DNA of 64,000 bases, taken from Hyphomicrobiales bacterium. Its GTDB lineage: Bacteria > Pseudomonadota > Alphaproteobacteria > Rhizobiales > Xanthobacteraceae. The DNA lies in assembly GCA_017305555.1 (NCBI GenBank), contig JAFKKM010000021.1, forward strand, positions 1 through 64,000, written 5' to 3'. Below, in pieces: positions 35,148-46,493 of this stretch (positions within the stretch are counted from its first letter, which is position 1; each line of letters begins with the position of its first letter). Under the pieces are notes generated by a model, which had not been told where the DNA came from, did not search any database, and was given only the letters and a program-made list of their open reading frames with translations. The position numbers were made by a program, and so were the translations under genes.

Positions 35148-35579
35148 CTAGCGGCCGACGATGACGCCGATGACGTTCGGGGCCGCGAGATACTTCTCCT
35201 CGATCGCGGCACGCGCCGCCGCTCTGTTCTCCGGCGTCAGCAGGCCGCGCTTCTCGGCGAGAATCATCCAGCAGTACCCCCACCAATCCGCCAGCATTCC
35301 GCTGTCGTCGACCAGATCGTAGCCGTGCTCGGCGGCGAAGATGCGCGCATGGGCTTCGTCGAGCGTATCGAGCCAGGCGTGATCTTCGATCGACAAAAGA
35401 TCGTCGCTGAAGTCGTCGGTGGTATAGCCCCATATCGACATGCATACGGCGTTGAACTCACGATCGATCTGATCGTCGTCCACCGGATGCCGGCGCGACA
35501 TCCGGTGCAGCCGCGACAGCGAGCGCGCGAAATCCGCGATGCGGGTGAGCGCGAATTGATGACTGGCAATCGTGGACAT
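35148..35579 (-). CDS. Conserved-looking protein of unknown function
   Basis: Soluble acidic protein of 143 residues that I do not recognise. It has no signal peptide or membrane segment. The middle is rich in Asp and Trp (DDFSDDLLSIEDHAWLDTLDEAHARIFAAEHGYDLVDDSG, then WWGYCWMILAEKRGL), and the C terminus is helical (PENRAAARAAIEEKYLAAPN). Codon use is like its neighbours, which supports a real gene. It stands alone, convergent with the DUF2865 gene, with a 350-bp AT-richer region upstream. Confidence 0.7.
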   Translation of the reverse strand: MSTIASHQFALTRIADFARSLSRLHRMSRRHPVDDDQIDREFNAVCMSIWGYTTDDFSDDLLSIEDHAWLDTLDEAHARIFAAEHGYDLVDDSGMLADWWGYCWMILAEKRGLLTPENRAAARAAIEEKYLAAPNVIGVIVGR

Positions 35580-35929
35580 GTAGCCCTCAAATGGTGTGAC
35601 AGACCCTAGATGTTGTGTACCGATAGCGGCGAATCACAATGATATATCAATAACTTATTATTTTGTTCTTAATTTGTTCCAAGGCTGGATTCAATAACGG
35701 AAAGGGTCTGGAGCAAGCACGCGGAACTCTTCCAGTGCCGGCCTGTTATCCGTCGACGAATGCAGCCCTTCAACGCGAAATGTATCCATCGATGTTCATC
35801 GATTCCATGGTGCGCGGCAACGTCCGCAGTTCCCCGATCCCAATTTCTCCTTATGCCGGTCATAGTTTTGATCGCCGAGTCAGCACAATCTCGACGATGT
35901 CGATGAGTTCCGCTGAAGAGAGGCCAACG
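35580..35929. other. 350-bp AT-richer intergenic region
   Basis: Divergent gap between the unknown gene at 35148 and the small coiled-coil gene. Positions about 35630-35690 (ATATCAATAACTTATTATTT and flanks) are strikingly AT-rich for this genome, suggesting promoter or protein-binding DNA. The plus-strand frame of the small protein stays open back to 35663, but the upstream translation looks non-coding. Confidence 0.5.
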
Positions 35930-36100
35930 ATGACAACCACGCCCTCACCCCAGCGCGCAAATGAGATCAAGCGCTCCAAGGTTTCGCGTCACGATGACAA
36001 CATCGATATCGAAGCCGTGCTTGAAGAGAATGATCGGCTTCGCGGGCTTGTTGTGCAACTCTCGCGACTGGTGATCCGGAACGTCTCCGATCACCAATAA
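35930..36100 (+). CDS. Small coiled-coil protein of unknown function
   Basis: Protein of 56 residues. After a polar N terminus (MTTTPSPQRANEIKRSKVSRHDD) comes an amphipathic heptad region NIDIEAVLEENDRLRGLVVQLSRLVIRNV that should form a short coiled coil. The ATG at 35930 is preceded by GAGAGG at good spacing, which decides the start over in-frame upstream ATGs. It is 101 bp ahead of glycogen phosphorylase on the same strand. Similar tiny proteins are, from memory, conserved in Bradyrhizobium relatives; no function is known. Confidence 0.65.
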   Translation: MTTTPSPQRANEIKRSKVSRHDDNIDIEAVLEENDRLRGLVVQLSRLVIRNVSDHQ

Positions 36101-36201
36101 GTTCCAATCGTTCGCATCAGCGTGACACCGCATTCCAACGGGTTTGCGCCCTCACGCGATGGGGGTATCATCCCGTCGACAGCCTTTTCAGGATTGATCA
36201 T

Positions 36202-38721
36202 TTGCCGCATGACTCCGTCGCAGACCATGTTCCGCAATCTCGCCCGCCGGTCGACGAGTTGGCGCTTGCGGACATCAAGAGCGCGATCCTCGGCAAGCTG
36301 ACGCTGGCGATCGGCAAGGATGCCGGCATCGCGACGGCACATGACTGGTACAAGGCCGCCGCGCTGGCACTGCGTGATCGCATCGTCCATCGCTGGCTCC
36401 TGACCGAGAAGGACAACTACGACGCCGGTCGCAAGCGGGTGTACTACCTCTCGCTCGAATTCCTGATCGGTCGCCTGTTCACCGACGCGCTCAACAACAT
36501 GGGCTTGCTGCCGCTGTTTGCGGCGGCGCTGGGCGATCTCGGCGTCGACCTCAACGAACTACGCAAATGCGAGCCGGATGCGGCGCTTGGTAACGGCGGC
36601 CTCGGCCGGCTAGCGGCGTGCTTCATGGAAAGCATGGCGACGCTCGGCGTCCCCGCCATCGGTTACGGCATCCGTTACGACTTCGGCCTGTTCCGCCAGA
36701 TCATTGCCGACGGACGCCAGCAGGAATATCCCGACGAGTGGCTGTCATTCGGCAACCCATGGGAATTCCCACGGCGCGAACTGGTTTACGACGTTCATTT
36801 CGGCGGCCATGTCGAACGCGTTGCGGATGACAAAGGCCACGAGCGCTATGTCTGGCACCCCACCGAGACAGTGCAGGCGGTCGCCTTCGATACGCCCATC
36901 GTCGGCTGGCGCGGTGCGCACGTGAACGCGTTGCGGCTGTGGTCGGCGCGCGCGCCAGATCCGCTGCGGCTTGACGTGTTCAATACCGGCGACCATCTCG
37001 GCGCGATGTCGATGCAGGCGCGTGCTGAAGCGATCTGCAAGTTCCTCTATCCGAACGACGAGACCGCTGCCGGGCGTGAGCTGCGGCTACGGCAGGAATA
37101 TTTCTTCGTCTCCGCCTCGTTGCAGGATTTGGTCAACCGCCACCTGCACGCCGACGGCTCATTGAACGCGCTCGCCACCAAGGCCGCCGTGCAACTCAAC
37201 GATACGCATCCGAGCCTCGCGGTCGCGGAACTGATGCGCATTCTCGTCGATCATCATGCCGTAGCATGGGACACCGCATGGCAGATCACGACGAAGACAT
37301 TGTCTTATACCAACCACACTCTGTTGCCCGAGGCGCTCGAAGTCTGGTCGGTCGAACTGTTCGAGCGGATGCTGCCACGTCACCTCGACATTATCTATCG
37401 CATCAACACCACGCACCTCGACCGCGCTAGCGCTGTTCGACCGAATGATAACGACTTCCTCGCCTCGGTCTCGATCATCGACGAGAAAGCCGGCCGCCGG
37501 GTCCGCATGGGGTATCTGGCCTTCGTCGGATCGCATCGCATCAACGGCGTCTCGGCAATGCATTCGGAACTGATGAAGGAAACGGTGTTCCGCGACCTGC
37601 ATCGGCTCTATCCGGATCGCATCACCAACAAGACCAACGGCATCACCTTCCGCCGCTGGCTGATGCTGGCCAATCCCGGCTTGACCGATCTCTTGCGCGA
37701 GGTCTGCGGCGACGCCCTGCTCGACGATCCCACCCAATTGACGCTGCTTGAGCGCTACGCCGGGGACGCCGCATTCCAGCAGCGCTTCAGCCGCGTCAAG
37801 CATCACAACAAGGCGGCGCTGGCGAAATTGATCTACGAGCGTCTCGGCATCGAGATCGAAGCGGATGCGCTGTTCGACGTCCAGATCAAGCGCATCCACG
37901 AATACAAGCGCCAGCTTCTCAACATCCTCGAAGCCATCGCGCTCTATCAGGCGATGCGCGACGAACCGCAACGCGACTGGGTGCCGCGCGTCAAGATTTT
38001 CGCCGGCAAGGCCGCCGCGAGCTATCGCTACGCCAAGCTGATCATCAAGCTGATTAACGACGTCGCAAGTGTCGTCAACAACGACCCCGATATCGGCAAC
38101 CGGCTCAAGATCGCGTTCGTGCCCGATTACAATGTCAGCCTCGCCGAAGTCATCATTCCCGCCGCCGATCTCTCCGAGCAGATTTCCACCGCCGGCATGG
38201 AGGCCTCCGGCACCGGCAACATGAAACTCGCGCTGAACGGTGCGTTGACCATCGGTACGCTCGACGGCGCCAATATCGAAATCCGCGATCACGTCGGCGC
38301 CGAGAACATCGCGATTTTCGGCATGACTGCCGAAGAGGTGATGGCGCGACGCGCGCATGGGCTCGATGCCAGCGACGTCATCGCGCGCTCGGAGCGGCTG
38401 GCGCGCGCGATCCATGCCATCGAATCCGGCGCATTCTCGCCGGATGATCCGGCGCGTTTCCACTCCATCGGTCATGCCTTACGCCATATCGACCACTACA
38501 TGGTCAGCGCCGATTTCGATGCTTATTACGACGCCCAACGCGCGATCGACAGCCGTTGGCGCGCGGGATCGGCCTGGACCCGCGCCAGCATCCTGAACAC
38601 CGCGCGCATGGCGTGGTTCTCCTCGGATCGCACCATCCGCGAATACGCCGAGGATATCTGGGACGTCCCGGTCATCGCCGCGCCGTCGCAGCCCGCGCGT
38701 AACCAGCGCGGCCACGGCTGA
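36202..38721 (+). CDS. glgP: Glycogen/starch/maltodextrin phosphorylase
   Basis: GT35 family enzyme of 839 residues releasing glucose-1-phosphate from alpha-1,4-glucans. VYYLSLEFLIGRLFTDALNNMG, ALGNGGLGRLAACFMESMATLGVPAIGYGIRY, AVQLNDTHPSLAVAELMRILVD, the phosphate-site region RIHEYKRQLLN and the PLP-lysine motif EASGTGNMKLALNG (K675) are all present. The length is normal. The start appears to be TTG at 36202 with AGGA 9 bp upstream; no ATG gives the expected N terminus. No other glycogen gene is in the window. Confidence 0.95.
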   Translation: MPHDSVADHVPQSRPPVDELALADIKSAILGKLTLAIGKDAGIATAHDWYKAAALALRDRIVHRWLLTEKDNYDAGRKRVYYLSLEFLIGRLFTDALNNMGLLPLFAAALGDLGVDLNELRKCEPDAALGNGGLGRLAACFMESMATLGVPAIGYGIRYDFGLFRQIIADGRQQEYPDEWLSFGNPWEFPRRELVYDVHFGGHVERVADDKGHERYVWHPTETVQAVAFDTPIVGWRGAHVNALRLWSARAPDPLRLDVFNTGDHLGAMSMQARAEAICKFLYPNDETAAGRELRLRQEYFFVSASLQDLVNRHLHADGSLNALATKAAVQLNDTHPSLAVAELMRILVDHHAVAWDTAWQITTKTLSYTNHTLLPEALEVWSVELFERMLPRHLDIIYRINTTHLDRASAVRPNDNDFLASVSIIDEKAGRRVRMGYLAFVGSHRINGVSAMHSELMKETVFRDLHRLYPDRITNKTNGITFRRWLMLANPGLTDLLREVCGDALLDDPTQLTLLERYAGDAAFQQRFSRVKHHNKAALAKLIYERLGIEIEADALFDVQIKRIHEYKRQLLNILEAIALYQAMRDEPQRDWVPRVKIFAGKAAASYRYAKLIIKLINDVASVVNNDPDIGNRLKIAFVPDYNVSLAEVIIPAADLSEQISTAGMEASGTGNMKLALNGALTIGTLDGANIEIRDHVGAENIAIFGMTAEEVMARRAHGLDASDVIARSERLARAIHAIESGAFSPDDPARFHSIGHALRHIDHYMVSADFDAYYDAQRAIDSRWRAGSAWTRASILNTARMAWFSSDRTIREYAEDIWDVPVIAAPSQPARNQRGHG

Positions 38722-38880
38722 CGCGGCGCACTCATCTGCGATCCGCCGTGCGACGCGGCGAATTTGCGCAGGCCATAACCTGGAACATCATTGAATTCCA
38801 CCGCCGGTTACGCCATTCCCTTTAGCGTGGAGTGCCGTCCGACCCTGCTCCGCCTTGTCTTACCATTGCCGGAGCGCTCC

Positions 38881-39714
38881 ATGACCAGCCTGCTCGAGAC
38901 CGCCGAACACGTGTTCGACAAAGCCACGCGCGTCAGCGCCGGCGACAGCCAATGGAGCGGGCACACCAGCGAGGACTACTGGGCTTTCATCGGCCCATTC
39001 GGCGGCATCACCGCTGCGACCATGCTGCGCGCCATCCTCGAACATTCGCAGCGCGACGGCGACCCGCTGGCGCTGACGGTAAATTATTGCGCGCCGATCG
39101 CGGCCGGCCCATTCGATCTCGACGTGCGGCTGATCAAGGCCAACCGTTCCACCCAGCACTGGTCGGTCGAACTGACGCAACAAGGTGGCGAGACGGCCGC
39201 GTTCGCCACGGCGGTGTTCGCCGTGCGGCGGCCCTCGTGGTCGCATCGGCCGGTATCGCGCCCCGAGGCTACCCGGTTCGAAGACACCAAGCGCTATCCC
39301 AAGAGCGGCCTCAAGATGACGTGGGTTCATCAGTACGATTTCCGCTTTATCGAGGGGCAGCCGTTGTTCGGCGTCGCCACACCGGGCGAACTGGCGAGCC
39401 CGTTCTCCAAGTTGTGGATCGGCGATACGACGCCGCGCCGCTTGGATGCGCTGTCACTGGTGTCGATGTCGGATGCGTTCTTCGCTCGCATCTTCCATGT
39501 CCGCAACGAACTGGTGCCGTTCGGCACCGTCTCGCTCACCACTTATTTCCACGCCGACGCCGAGGACCTCATTGCCGAGGATGCGACCCATGTGCTCGCG
39601 GTCTCGGATGCCAGCGTTTTTCACAAGAGCTATGGCGACCAGACCGGTGCGCTGTGGTCGCCGAGCGGCAAGTTGTTGGCGACGACGCAGCAGATCGCTT
39701 ACTTCAAGGCATGA
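38881..39714 (+). CDS. Double-hotdog acyl-CoA thioesterase
   Basis: TesB-like thioesterase of 277 residues. The N-terminal hotdog has AEHVFDKATRVSAGDSQWSGHTSEDYWAFIGPFGGITAATMLRAIL and the second half has FGTVSLTTYFHADAEDLIAEDATHVLAVSDASVFHKSYGDQTGALWSPSGKLLATTQQIAYF, the usual C-terminal hotdog with the Asp/Gln catalytic neighbourhood. Such proteins hydrolyse acyl-CoA thioesters. ATG 38881 starts just at the domain; the earlier in-frame ATG at 38791 is rejected. It sits alone between glgP and a LuxR-type gene. Confidence 0.82.
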   Translation: MTSLLETAEHVFDKATRVSAGDSQWSGHTSEDYWAFIGPFGGITAATMLRAILEHSQRDGDPLALTVNYCAPIAAGPFDLDVRLIKANRSTQHWSVELTQQGGETAAFATAVFAVRRPSWSHRPVSRPEATRFEDTKRYPKSGLKMTWVHQYDFRFIEGQPLFGVATPGELASPFSKLWIGDTTPRRLDALSLVSMSDAFFARIFHVRNELVPFGTVSLTTYFHADAEDLIAEDATHVLAVSDASVFHKSYGDQTGALWSPSGKLLATTQQIAYFKA

Positions 39715-39833
39715 CACGGCGGCAAAGCCGAGCGATGGCGGCGGATTTGACACGTTTTCTTGATGCGATCCGGTATCGCCCCGGCAGGAAAAAGCGGTAG
39801 CTTATTCCGACAGCCATTGCCGCGATACACCCC

Positions 39834-40970
39834 ATGATTACCCCCGCCGATCGCCTGCTGCGAACCGTGGAGACCATTTACGAGGCCGCGCCCGATCCGC
39901 TGCAATGGCCGCGCGTGCTGGCCGAAGTGGCCGACTGCTTCGGCGACGTCGGCGCCATCCTGATCTGGCGAAAGGACGACGGCTCTTTTGGCACGATCGT
40001 ATCGGAGAGCCTGCACGCCGCGCAGCGCGATTACATCGAACAGGGTTGGTCCCGGCGCGACATCAAGGCGATCCGAGCGGGAGAAAAAGGATACTTCTTC
40101 AACGGAGAGCCCTTCGCCGATCGCGACATCTGTTCCGAGGAGGAAATCCGCAGCGATCCCTTCTACACCGAATTCATGGCCAACCATGGCCTTGGCTGGA
40201 TCGGATCGGTGGCGGTATCGCCCGCGCCTGACCTCGGCGTCGCCCTGAGCGTCCAGCGCGATGCACGGACCAAGCCGCAATTCTCCGCTGCCGAGCTTGA
40301 GATGCTCGCAATGCTCGGCAGGCATATCGAACGCTCGCTGCGGCTCTCGATCCGGCTGCTGGATGCCCAGTTCGCCAGCATCGGCCTCGGCGAAGCCCTG
40401 ACGCGGATCGGCATCGGCGTCTTTGCGCTGGATTCGTTAGGCCGTGTCGTCTTCGCCAACCCGGCTGGACAGACCTCTCTTGGCGACGCGCTCGGCCTGG
40501 TGGAAGGCCGCTTGCAGATCCGCTCGCTCACGGCTCGCCGCAAATTCGATGAGAGCATCGCACGAATGCACGATGTGGATGCTCGTGCGCTGGGCTTCCA
40601 GCCGAAGCCGATCCTGGTGGATTGTCCCGAGTCGGATCGCCGGCTCGTCATCTATCTGCTGCCGATTACGCCGCCGCTGAATTCCGTGGAGCATTTTCTG
40701 ACGCATACGCGTGCCATCGCGCTGGTGATCGAGCAGAAGGCCAATGAGCCGGCCGACCCCGCGACGGTTCGCGATGTCCTCGGCATCACCCTCGGCGAAG
40801 CACGCGTCGCCGCGCTGATCGGGTCAGGGCTCGCCCCGCGCGCCGCGGCGGAAAAGCTCGGCATCGCCGAGGAAACCGCGCGCGGCGTGCTCAAGCGCGT
40901 GTTCGCCAAACTCGGCGTGTCACGCCAGAGCGAACTGGCGGCACTGCTCTCCAAGCTGGTGCTGCGGTAG
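39834..40970 (+). CDS. LuxR-type HTH transcriptional regulator
   Basis: Regulator of 378 residues. The first ~190 residues resemble a PAS/GAF-like sensor (ADRLLRTVETIYEAAPDPLQWPRVLAEVADCFG), a second PAS-like segment follows (LGEALTRIGIGVFALDSLGRVVFANPAGQTSLGD), and the C-terminal 65 residues form a LuxR helix-turn-helix (LGITLGEARVAALIGSGLAPRAAAEKLGIAEETARGVLKRVFAKLGVSRQSEL). No autoinducer-binding signature is evident and there is no luxI nearby. Ligand and targets unknown. Confidence 0.85.
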   Translation: MITPADRLLRTVETIYEAAPDPLQWPRVLAEVADCFGDVGAILIWRKDDGSFGTIVSESLHAAQRDYIEQGWSRRDIKAIRAGEKGYFFNGEPFADRDICSEEEIRSDPFYTEFMANHGLGWIGSVAVSPAPDLGVALSVQRDARTKPQFSAAELEMLAMLGRHIERSLRLSIRLLDAQFASIGLGEALTRIGIGVFALDSLGRVVFANPAGQTSLGDALGLVEGRLQIRSLTARRKFDESIARMHDVDARALGFQPKPILVDCPESDRRLVIYLLPITPPLNSVEHFLTHTRAIALVIEQKANEPADPATVRDVLGITLGEARVAALIGSGLAPRAAAEKLGIAEETARGVLKRVFAKLGVSRQSELAALLSKLVLR

Positions 40971-41002
40971 ACGGATCATCGAAGACAAGAAGGCAAAACA
41001 AA

Positions 41003-41032
41003 AGCCCGGCGCTGATTTCTCAGCGCCGGGCT
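41003..41032 (-). terminator. Strong intrinsic terminator of pckA (bidirectional)
   Basis: Perfect 12-bp stem AGCCCGGCGCTG / CAGCGCCGGGCT with a 6-nt loop. On the minus strand it is followed by TTTTGTTTTGCC, so it terminates pckA 32 bp past its stop; on the plus strand it also closes the LuxR-type gene, with a shorter T-run. Confidence 0.92.
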
Positions 41033-41063
41033 TTCGCATAGTATCGAAGGTGTTTTCGCGCGA

Positions 41064-42680
<1,617 letters not shown>

Positions 42681-42865
42681 GCAAATTCCTCCTCGAAATC
42701 CGTCGCCGAACCTGCGCGGTCATCCAGACGCGTCGTCGACGCGGAGACCGTCCTGTCCAGGCCAAGCATCTCGGTCTGCGATCTAATACTCACGAACGCC
42801 GACCTTGCCAAGCCGATCCCCTGCCGCTGGGGGAACTTGATTGTGTCTATAAGGGATAGGTCGGC

Positions 42866-43609
42866 CTAACGGTCGCGCCCACGTGCCTCATCGGCGAGCC
42901 TGCGCAGGGTCGCACGCAGGGCCATCGGATCGCGCACCGGTTCCGGAAAGGCAATTCGGACCACCTCCGCGCCGTTCGCGAGGTCGATTCCGTCCGGATC
43001 GCAGCCGGTGCAGCGCCAATCGCCCTCATCCGTCACGGCCCCGGCCAGCTTCGTTGCATAAAGTTTCATCGCGTCCAAATGTTCGGCATTCATATGCGCG
43101 ATAATGTCCGGCTCCGCCGCCAGCAGAGGCGCGCAGCCCGTCAGGTCGGTCAGAACCCGCTCCGGCGCCAGATCGACGATCCGTCCAAACCCAGCGACCA
43201 GATGAACGCCATCGATCCGGACCCGGAAAAACCCGAAATCAGGGAAATCGACAAAGCCCTCGGCATCGGGATGAGCATTTAAATACCTCCGCCGTAGACC
43301 CGGCAGCGCATCGCCCATTACCTCCTGCGCTTCACCGGCCACCATGATCCGCGCACCCTCCAACGGGTCGCCCGCGGCCCGCTCGTCCAGCATCAGCGAC
43401 ACCCGGGGGTCGGCCAGGATGTTCCGCGTATGCACCGCGAGCCGCGAAATCAGCAGAATCGGTGCGCCGTCGACATCGCTCGCGACGTTGACGAGGGAGC
43501 AATACGGCGCGCCGCCCTCCGCCATCAACGTCGCCAGTGCCCCCTGCCGGCGCCGTCGCAACAGGCTTCGCGTCAAGGTTTGGGGGTCGAATTCGGGATC
43601 CGGTCGCAT
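42866..43609 (-). CDS. HugZ-like flavin/heme-binding split-barrel protein with DUF2470
   Basis: Protein of 247 residues. The N-terminal two thirds are a pyridoxamine-phosphate-oxidase-like split barrel (RRRRQGALATLMAEGGAPYCSLVNVASDVDGAPILLISRLAVHTRNILADPRVSLMLDE) and the C-terminal third is DUF2470 (AAEPDIIAHMNAEHLDAMKLYA...CDPDGIDLA), a combination found in HugZ-type heme oxygenases and their relatives. ATG 43609 is used; the longer reading is not supported. Function may be heme degradation or flavin-dependent oxidation (inference). It lies between pckA and the divergent chvI. Confidence 0.82.
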   Translation of the reverse strand: MRPDPEFDPQTLTRSLLRRRRQGALATLMAEGGAPYCSLVNVASDVDGAPILLISRLAVHTRNILADPRVSLMLDERAAGDPLEGARIMVAGEAQEVMGDALPGLRRRYLNAHPDAEGFVDFPDFGFFRVRIDGVHLVAGFGRIVDLAPERVLTDLTGCAPLLAAEPDIIAHMNAEHLDAMKLYATKLAGAVTDEGDWRCTGCDPDGIDLANGAEVVRIAFPEPVRDPMALRATLRRLADEARGRDR

Positions 43610-43848
43610 TGTTAAATCTCGCGAATTTCTGCTTGGAGCCTTTTTTCCACAGTTTCGGCCGCTATATAGCCTCTTTAACGGCAGCGGTAGGAACCCGCCG
43701 CCGTCTCGAACGTTTGGAACTCGGCCACACTTCAGCCCAGCTTGCATTGCTCGTTGGCCGGGTTCTCATGACCGTCTGACACGGCCTTCCGAGGCTGTGG
43801 TATCGAACAGGTCGACGTACAAGGCACTCCGCTTCGGAAAGCAGGCTC

Positions 43849-44550
43849 ATGCCCACAATTGCTCTGGTCGATGACGACCGCAACATTCTCACCTCGGTCG
43901 CGATTGCGTTGGAAGCCGAGGGCTATCGCATCATGACCTACACCGACGGCGCGTCGGCGCTGGACGGCTTCCGCACCAGCCCACCCGACCTTGCGGTGCT
44001 GGATATCAAGATGCCGCGCATGGACGGCATGGAGACGCTACGCCGCCTGCGGCAGAAGTCGGACCTGCCGGTGATCTTCCTCACCTCGAAGGACGAGGAG
44101 ATCGACGAATTGTTCGGGCTCAAGATGGGCGCCGACGATTTCATCCGGAAGCCGTTCTCACAACGGCTGCTGGTGGAGCGCGTCAAGGCGGTGCTGCGCC
44201 GCGCGGCCCCAAAGGACCCGGCGGCCGCCCCGAAAGAAACCGACGCCAAGGCGCTGGATCGCGGTCTGCTGCGGATGGATCCCGAACGCCACACCTGCAC
44301 CTGGAAGAACGAGCCGGTGACCTTGACCGTCACCGAATTCCTGATCCTTCAGGCCTTAGCGACGCGGCCGGGCGTGGTGAAAAGCCGCAACGCGCTGATG
44401 GACGCGGCTTACGACGATCAGGTCTATGTCGACGACCGCACCATCGACAGCCACATCAAGCGGCTGCGCAAGAAATTCAAGGTGGTCGACGACGATTTCG
44501 AGATGATCGAAACCTTGTACGGCGTCGGCTATCGTTTCAAGGAAACCTGA
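43849..44550 (+). CDS. chvI: Response regulator ChvI
   Basis: OmpR-family regulator of 233 residues. The receiver domain has LVDDD, phospho-acceptor D52 ([11 protein letters not shown]), [28 protein letters not shown], a segment highly characteristic of ChvI/ExoS-ChvI regulators, and a C-terminal winged helix ending [28 protein letters not shown]. It pairs with ChvG encoded 137 bp downstream. In rhizobia this system governs acid and envelope responses, exopolysaccharide and symbiosis or virulence. Confidence 0.95.
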   Translation: MPTIALVDDDRNILTSVAIALEAEGYRIMTYTDGASALDGFRTSPPDLAVLDIKMPRMDGMETLRRLRQKSDLPVIFLTSKDEEIDELFGLKMGADDFIRKPFSQRLLVERVKAVLRRAAPKDPAAAPKETDAKALDRGLLRMDPERHTCTWKNEPVTLTVTEFLILQALATRPGVVKSRNALMDAAYDDQVYVDDRTIDSHIKRLRKKFKVVDDDFEMIETLYGVGYRFKET

Positions 44551-44687
44551 CCGAAGCGCCCGAGAAACATCGTGCGCGCGCCCGGTGGACGCGCACGGTT
44601 TCGCGCTTTGTGACCTGACGAGCCCGTGGCCATCGTCTATGGTGAGTGCTGCGGCACAGAATTGAAACAACCGGGCGGGTTTAGCCA

Positions 44688-46493
44688 TTGCTGGATCGAA
44701 CACAGCCTGATCGAGAGACCACTGACGACGTCGTCTCGGCGGCCGGAGCTTCCTCCATCACGACGCCGGACGCGGTCCCGGTCTGGCGGCGGCCGTTGGG
44801 CTGGGTGCAACGCGCCGGACAGTTCTTTTTCACCGTCAGTTTTTCGAGCCTGACGCGGCGTATCGTCTCGCTCAATCTGGCCGGCCTGATCGCACTGGTC
44901 GCCAGTATTCTCTACCTCTCGCAGTTCCGTGCCGGCCTGATCGACGCCCGCGCACAGAGCCTTCTGGTACAGGGCGAGATCATCGCCGGCGCCATCGCTG
45001 CCTCGGCGACGGTGGAAACCAACACCATCACCATCGATCCCGACCGCCTGCTCGATCTCAAGCCCGGCGAAACCTATGCCGCGCCTGACGAACTCGCGAC
45101 GCTCGATTTCCCGATCAATCCGGAGCGCGTCGCGCCGGTGCTCCGTCGGCTGATCTCGCCGACCAAAACCCGCGCGCGCATCTATGATCGCGACGGTGTG
45201 CTGATCCTCGACAGCCGCAGCCTGTATGGCCGCGGCGACGTCATGCGCTTTGAGCTATCGCCACCCGCGAACGAGAAACCCGGCCTGATGGAGCGCGCGA
45301 TGATCGCGGTCCGCACCTGGCTCAATCGCGGCGACCTTCCGCTCTATCGCGAGTTGGGACCGGAGAACGGCAAGGGCTACGAGGAAGTCGCGGAATCGCT
45401 CAAGGGCGATAAGTCCAGCATGGTGCGCATCAACGACCGCGGCGAGATCATCGTTTCGGTCGCAGTGCCCGTACAGCGTTTTCGCGCCATCCACGGCGCG
45501 CTGATGCTGTCGACGCAGGGCGACGATATCGACCAGATGGTGACGGCGGAACGGCTGGCGATCCTGAAGGTGTTCGGCGTTGCCATGGTGGTGATGATCG
45601 TGCTGTCGCTGCTGCTCGCCAGCACCATCGCGGGCCCGGTGCGCCGGCTTGCGGCCAGCGCGGAGCGCGTGCGCCATCGCATCAAGACCCGCGTGGAGAT
45701 TCCCGACTTCACCCGCCGCCGCGACGAGATCGGCCATCTTTCCGGCGCGCTACGCGACATGACGGAAGCGCTCTACAACCGCATCGAGGCGATCGAGATG
45801 TTCGCCGCCGACGTCGCACATGAATTGAAGAATCCGCTGACGTCGCTGCGTTCGGCGGTGGAAACATTACCGCTCGCCAAGACCGATACCAGCCGCGCCC
45901 GTCTGCTCGAAGTGATCGAGCACGACGTGCGCCGGCTCGATCGCCTGATCTCCGACATTTCCGACGCGAGCCGGCTCGACGCCGAATTGCAGCGGCAGGA
46001 TGTGGCGCCCGTGGAATTGCGGCGGTTGCTCACCACGCTCACCTCGGTCGCCAACGAGACGCGGCTCGGCCACGACGTCGGCGTCGAGACCCGCTTCGAG
46101 GGCGGCCCCGCCGACACCTTCTCCGTTCCGGGCCACGATTCGCGGCTCGGGCAGGTGATTTCCAATCTGGTGGTGAACGCGCAGTCGTTCTCCGAGCCCG
46201 GTGGCAAGGTTCACGTCACCTGCCGCCGCGTCAAATCCGAAATCGAAATCGTCGTCGACGACAACGGCCCCGGCATTCGCGACGACGCGCTCGAACGCAT
46301 CTTCGAGCGGTTTTATACCGACCGACCGCATCAAGGCTTCGGCCAGAATTCCGGGCTCGGCCTTTCGATCTCGAAGCAGATCATCGAAGCCCATCGCGGC
46401 CGCATCTGGGCCGAGAACCGCAAGGGCCCCGCCGATGAGGATGGCCAGCCGACCGTCGCTGGCGCCCGCTTCGTGGTACGGCTGCCGATATGA
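44688..46493 (+). CDS. chvG: Sensor histidine kinase ChvG
   Basis: Inner-membrane sensor kinase of 601 residues. A cytoplasmic N-terminal tail of ~55 residues, a first membrane helix near 62-80, a large periplasmic domain, a second helix (VFGVAMVVMIVLSLLLAS), HAMP, H-box VAHELKNPLTS (H378), N-box VISNLVVNAQSF, and ATP motifs DDNGPGIRDDALERIFERFYTDRP and NSGLGLSISKQI. The start is probably TTG at 44688, since no ATG or GTG gives the family N terminus. Its stop overlaps the hprK start by 4 bp. Confidence 0.95.
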   Translation: MLDRTQPDRETTDDVVSAAGASSITTPDAVPVWRRPLGWVQRAGQFFFTVSFSSLTRRIVSLNLAGLIALVASILYLSQFRAGLIDARAQSLLVQGEIIAGAIAASATVETNTITIDPDRLLDLKPGETYAAPDELATLDFPINPERVAPVLRRLISPTKTRARIYDRDGVLILDSRSLYGRGDVMRFELSPPANEKPGLMERAMIAVRTWLNRGDLPLYRELGPENGKGYEEVAESLKGDKSSMVRINDRGEIIVSVAVPVQRFRAIHGALMLSTQGDDIDQMVTAERLAILKVFGVAMVVMIVLSLLLASTIAGPVRRLAASAERVRHRIKTRVEIPDFTRRRDEIGHLSGALRDMTEALYNRIEAIEMFAADVAHELKNPLTSLRSAVETLPLAKTDTSRARLLEVIEHDVRRLDRLISDISDASRLDAELQRQDVAPVELRRLLTTLTSVANETRLGHDVGVETRFEGGPADTFSVPGHDSRLGQVISNLVVNAQSFSEPGGKVHVTCRRVKSEIEIVVDDNGPGIRDDALERIFERFYTDRPHQGFGQNSGLGLSISKQIIEAHRGRIWAENRKGPADEDGQPTVAGARFVVRLPI

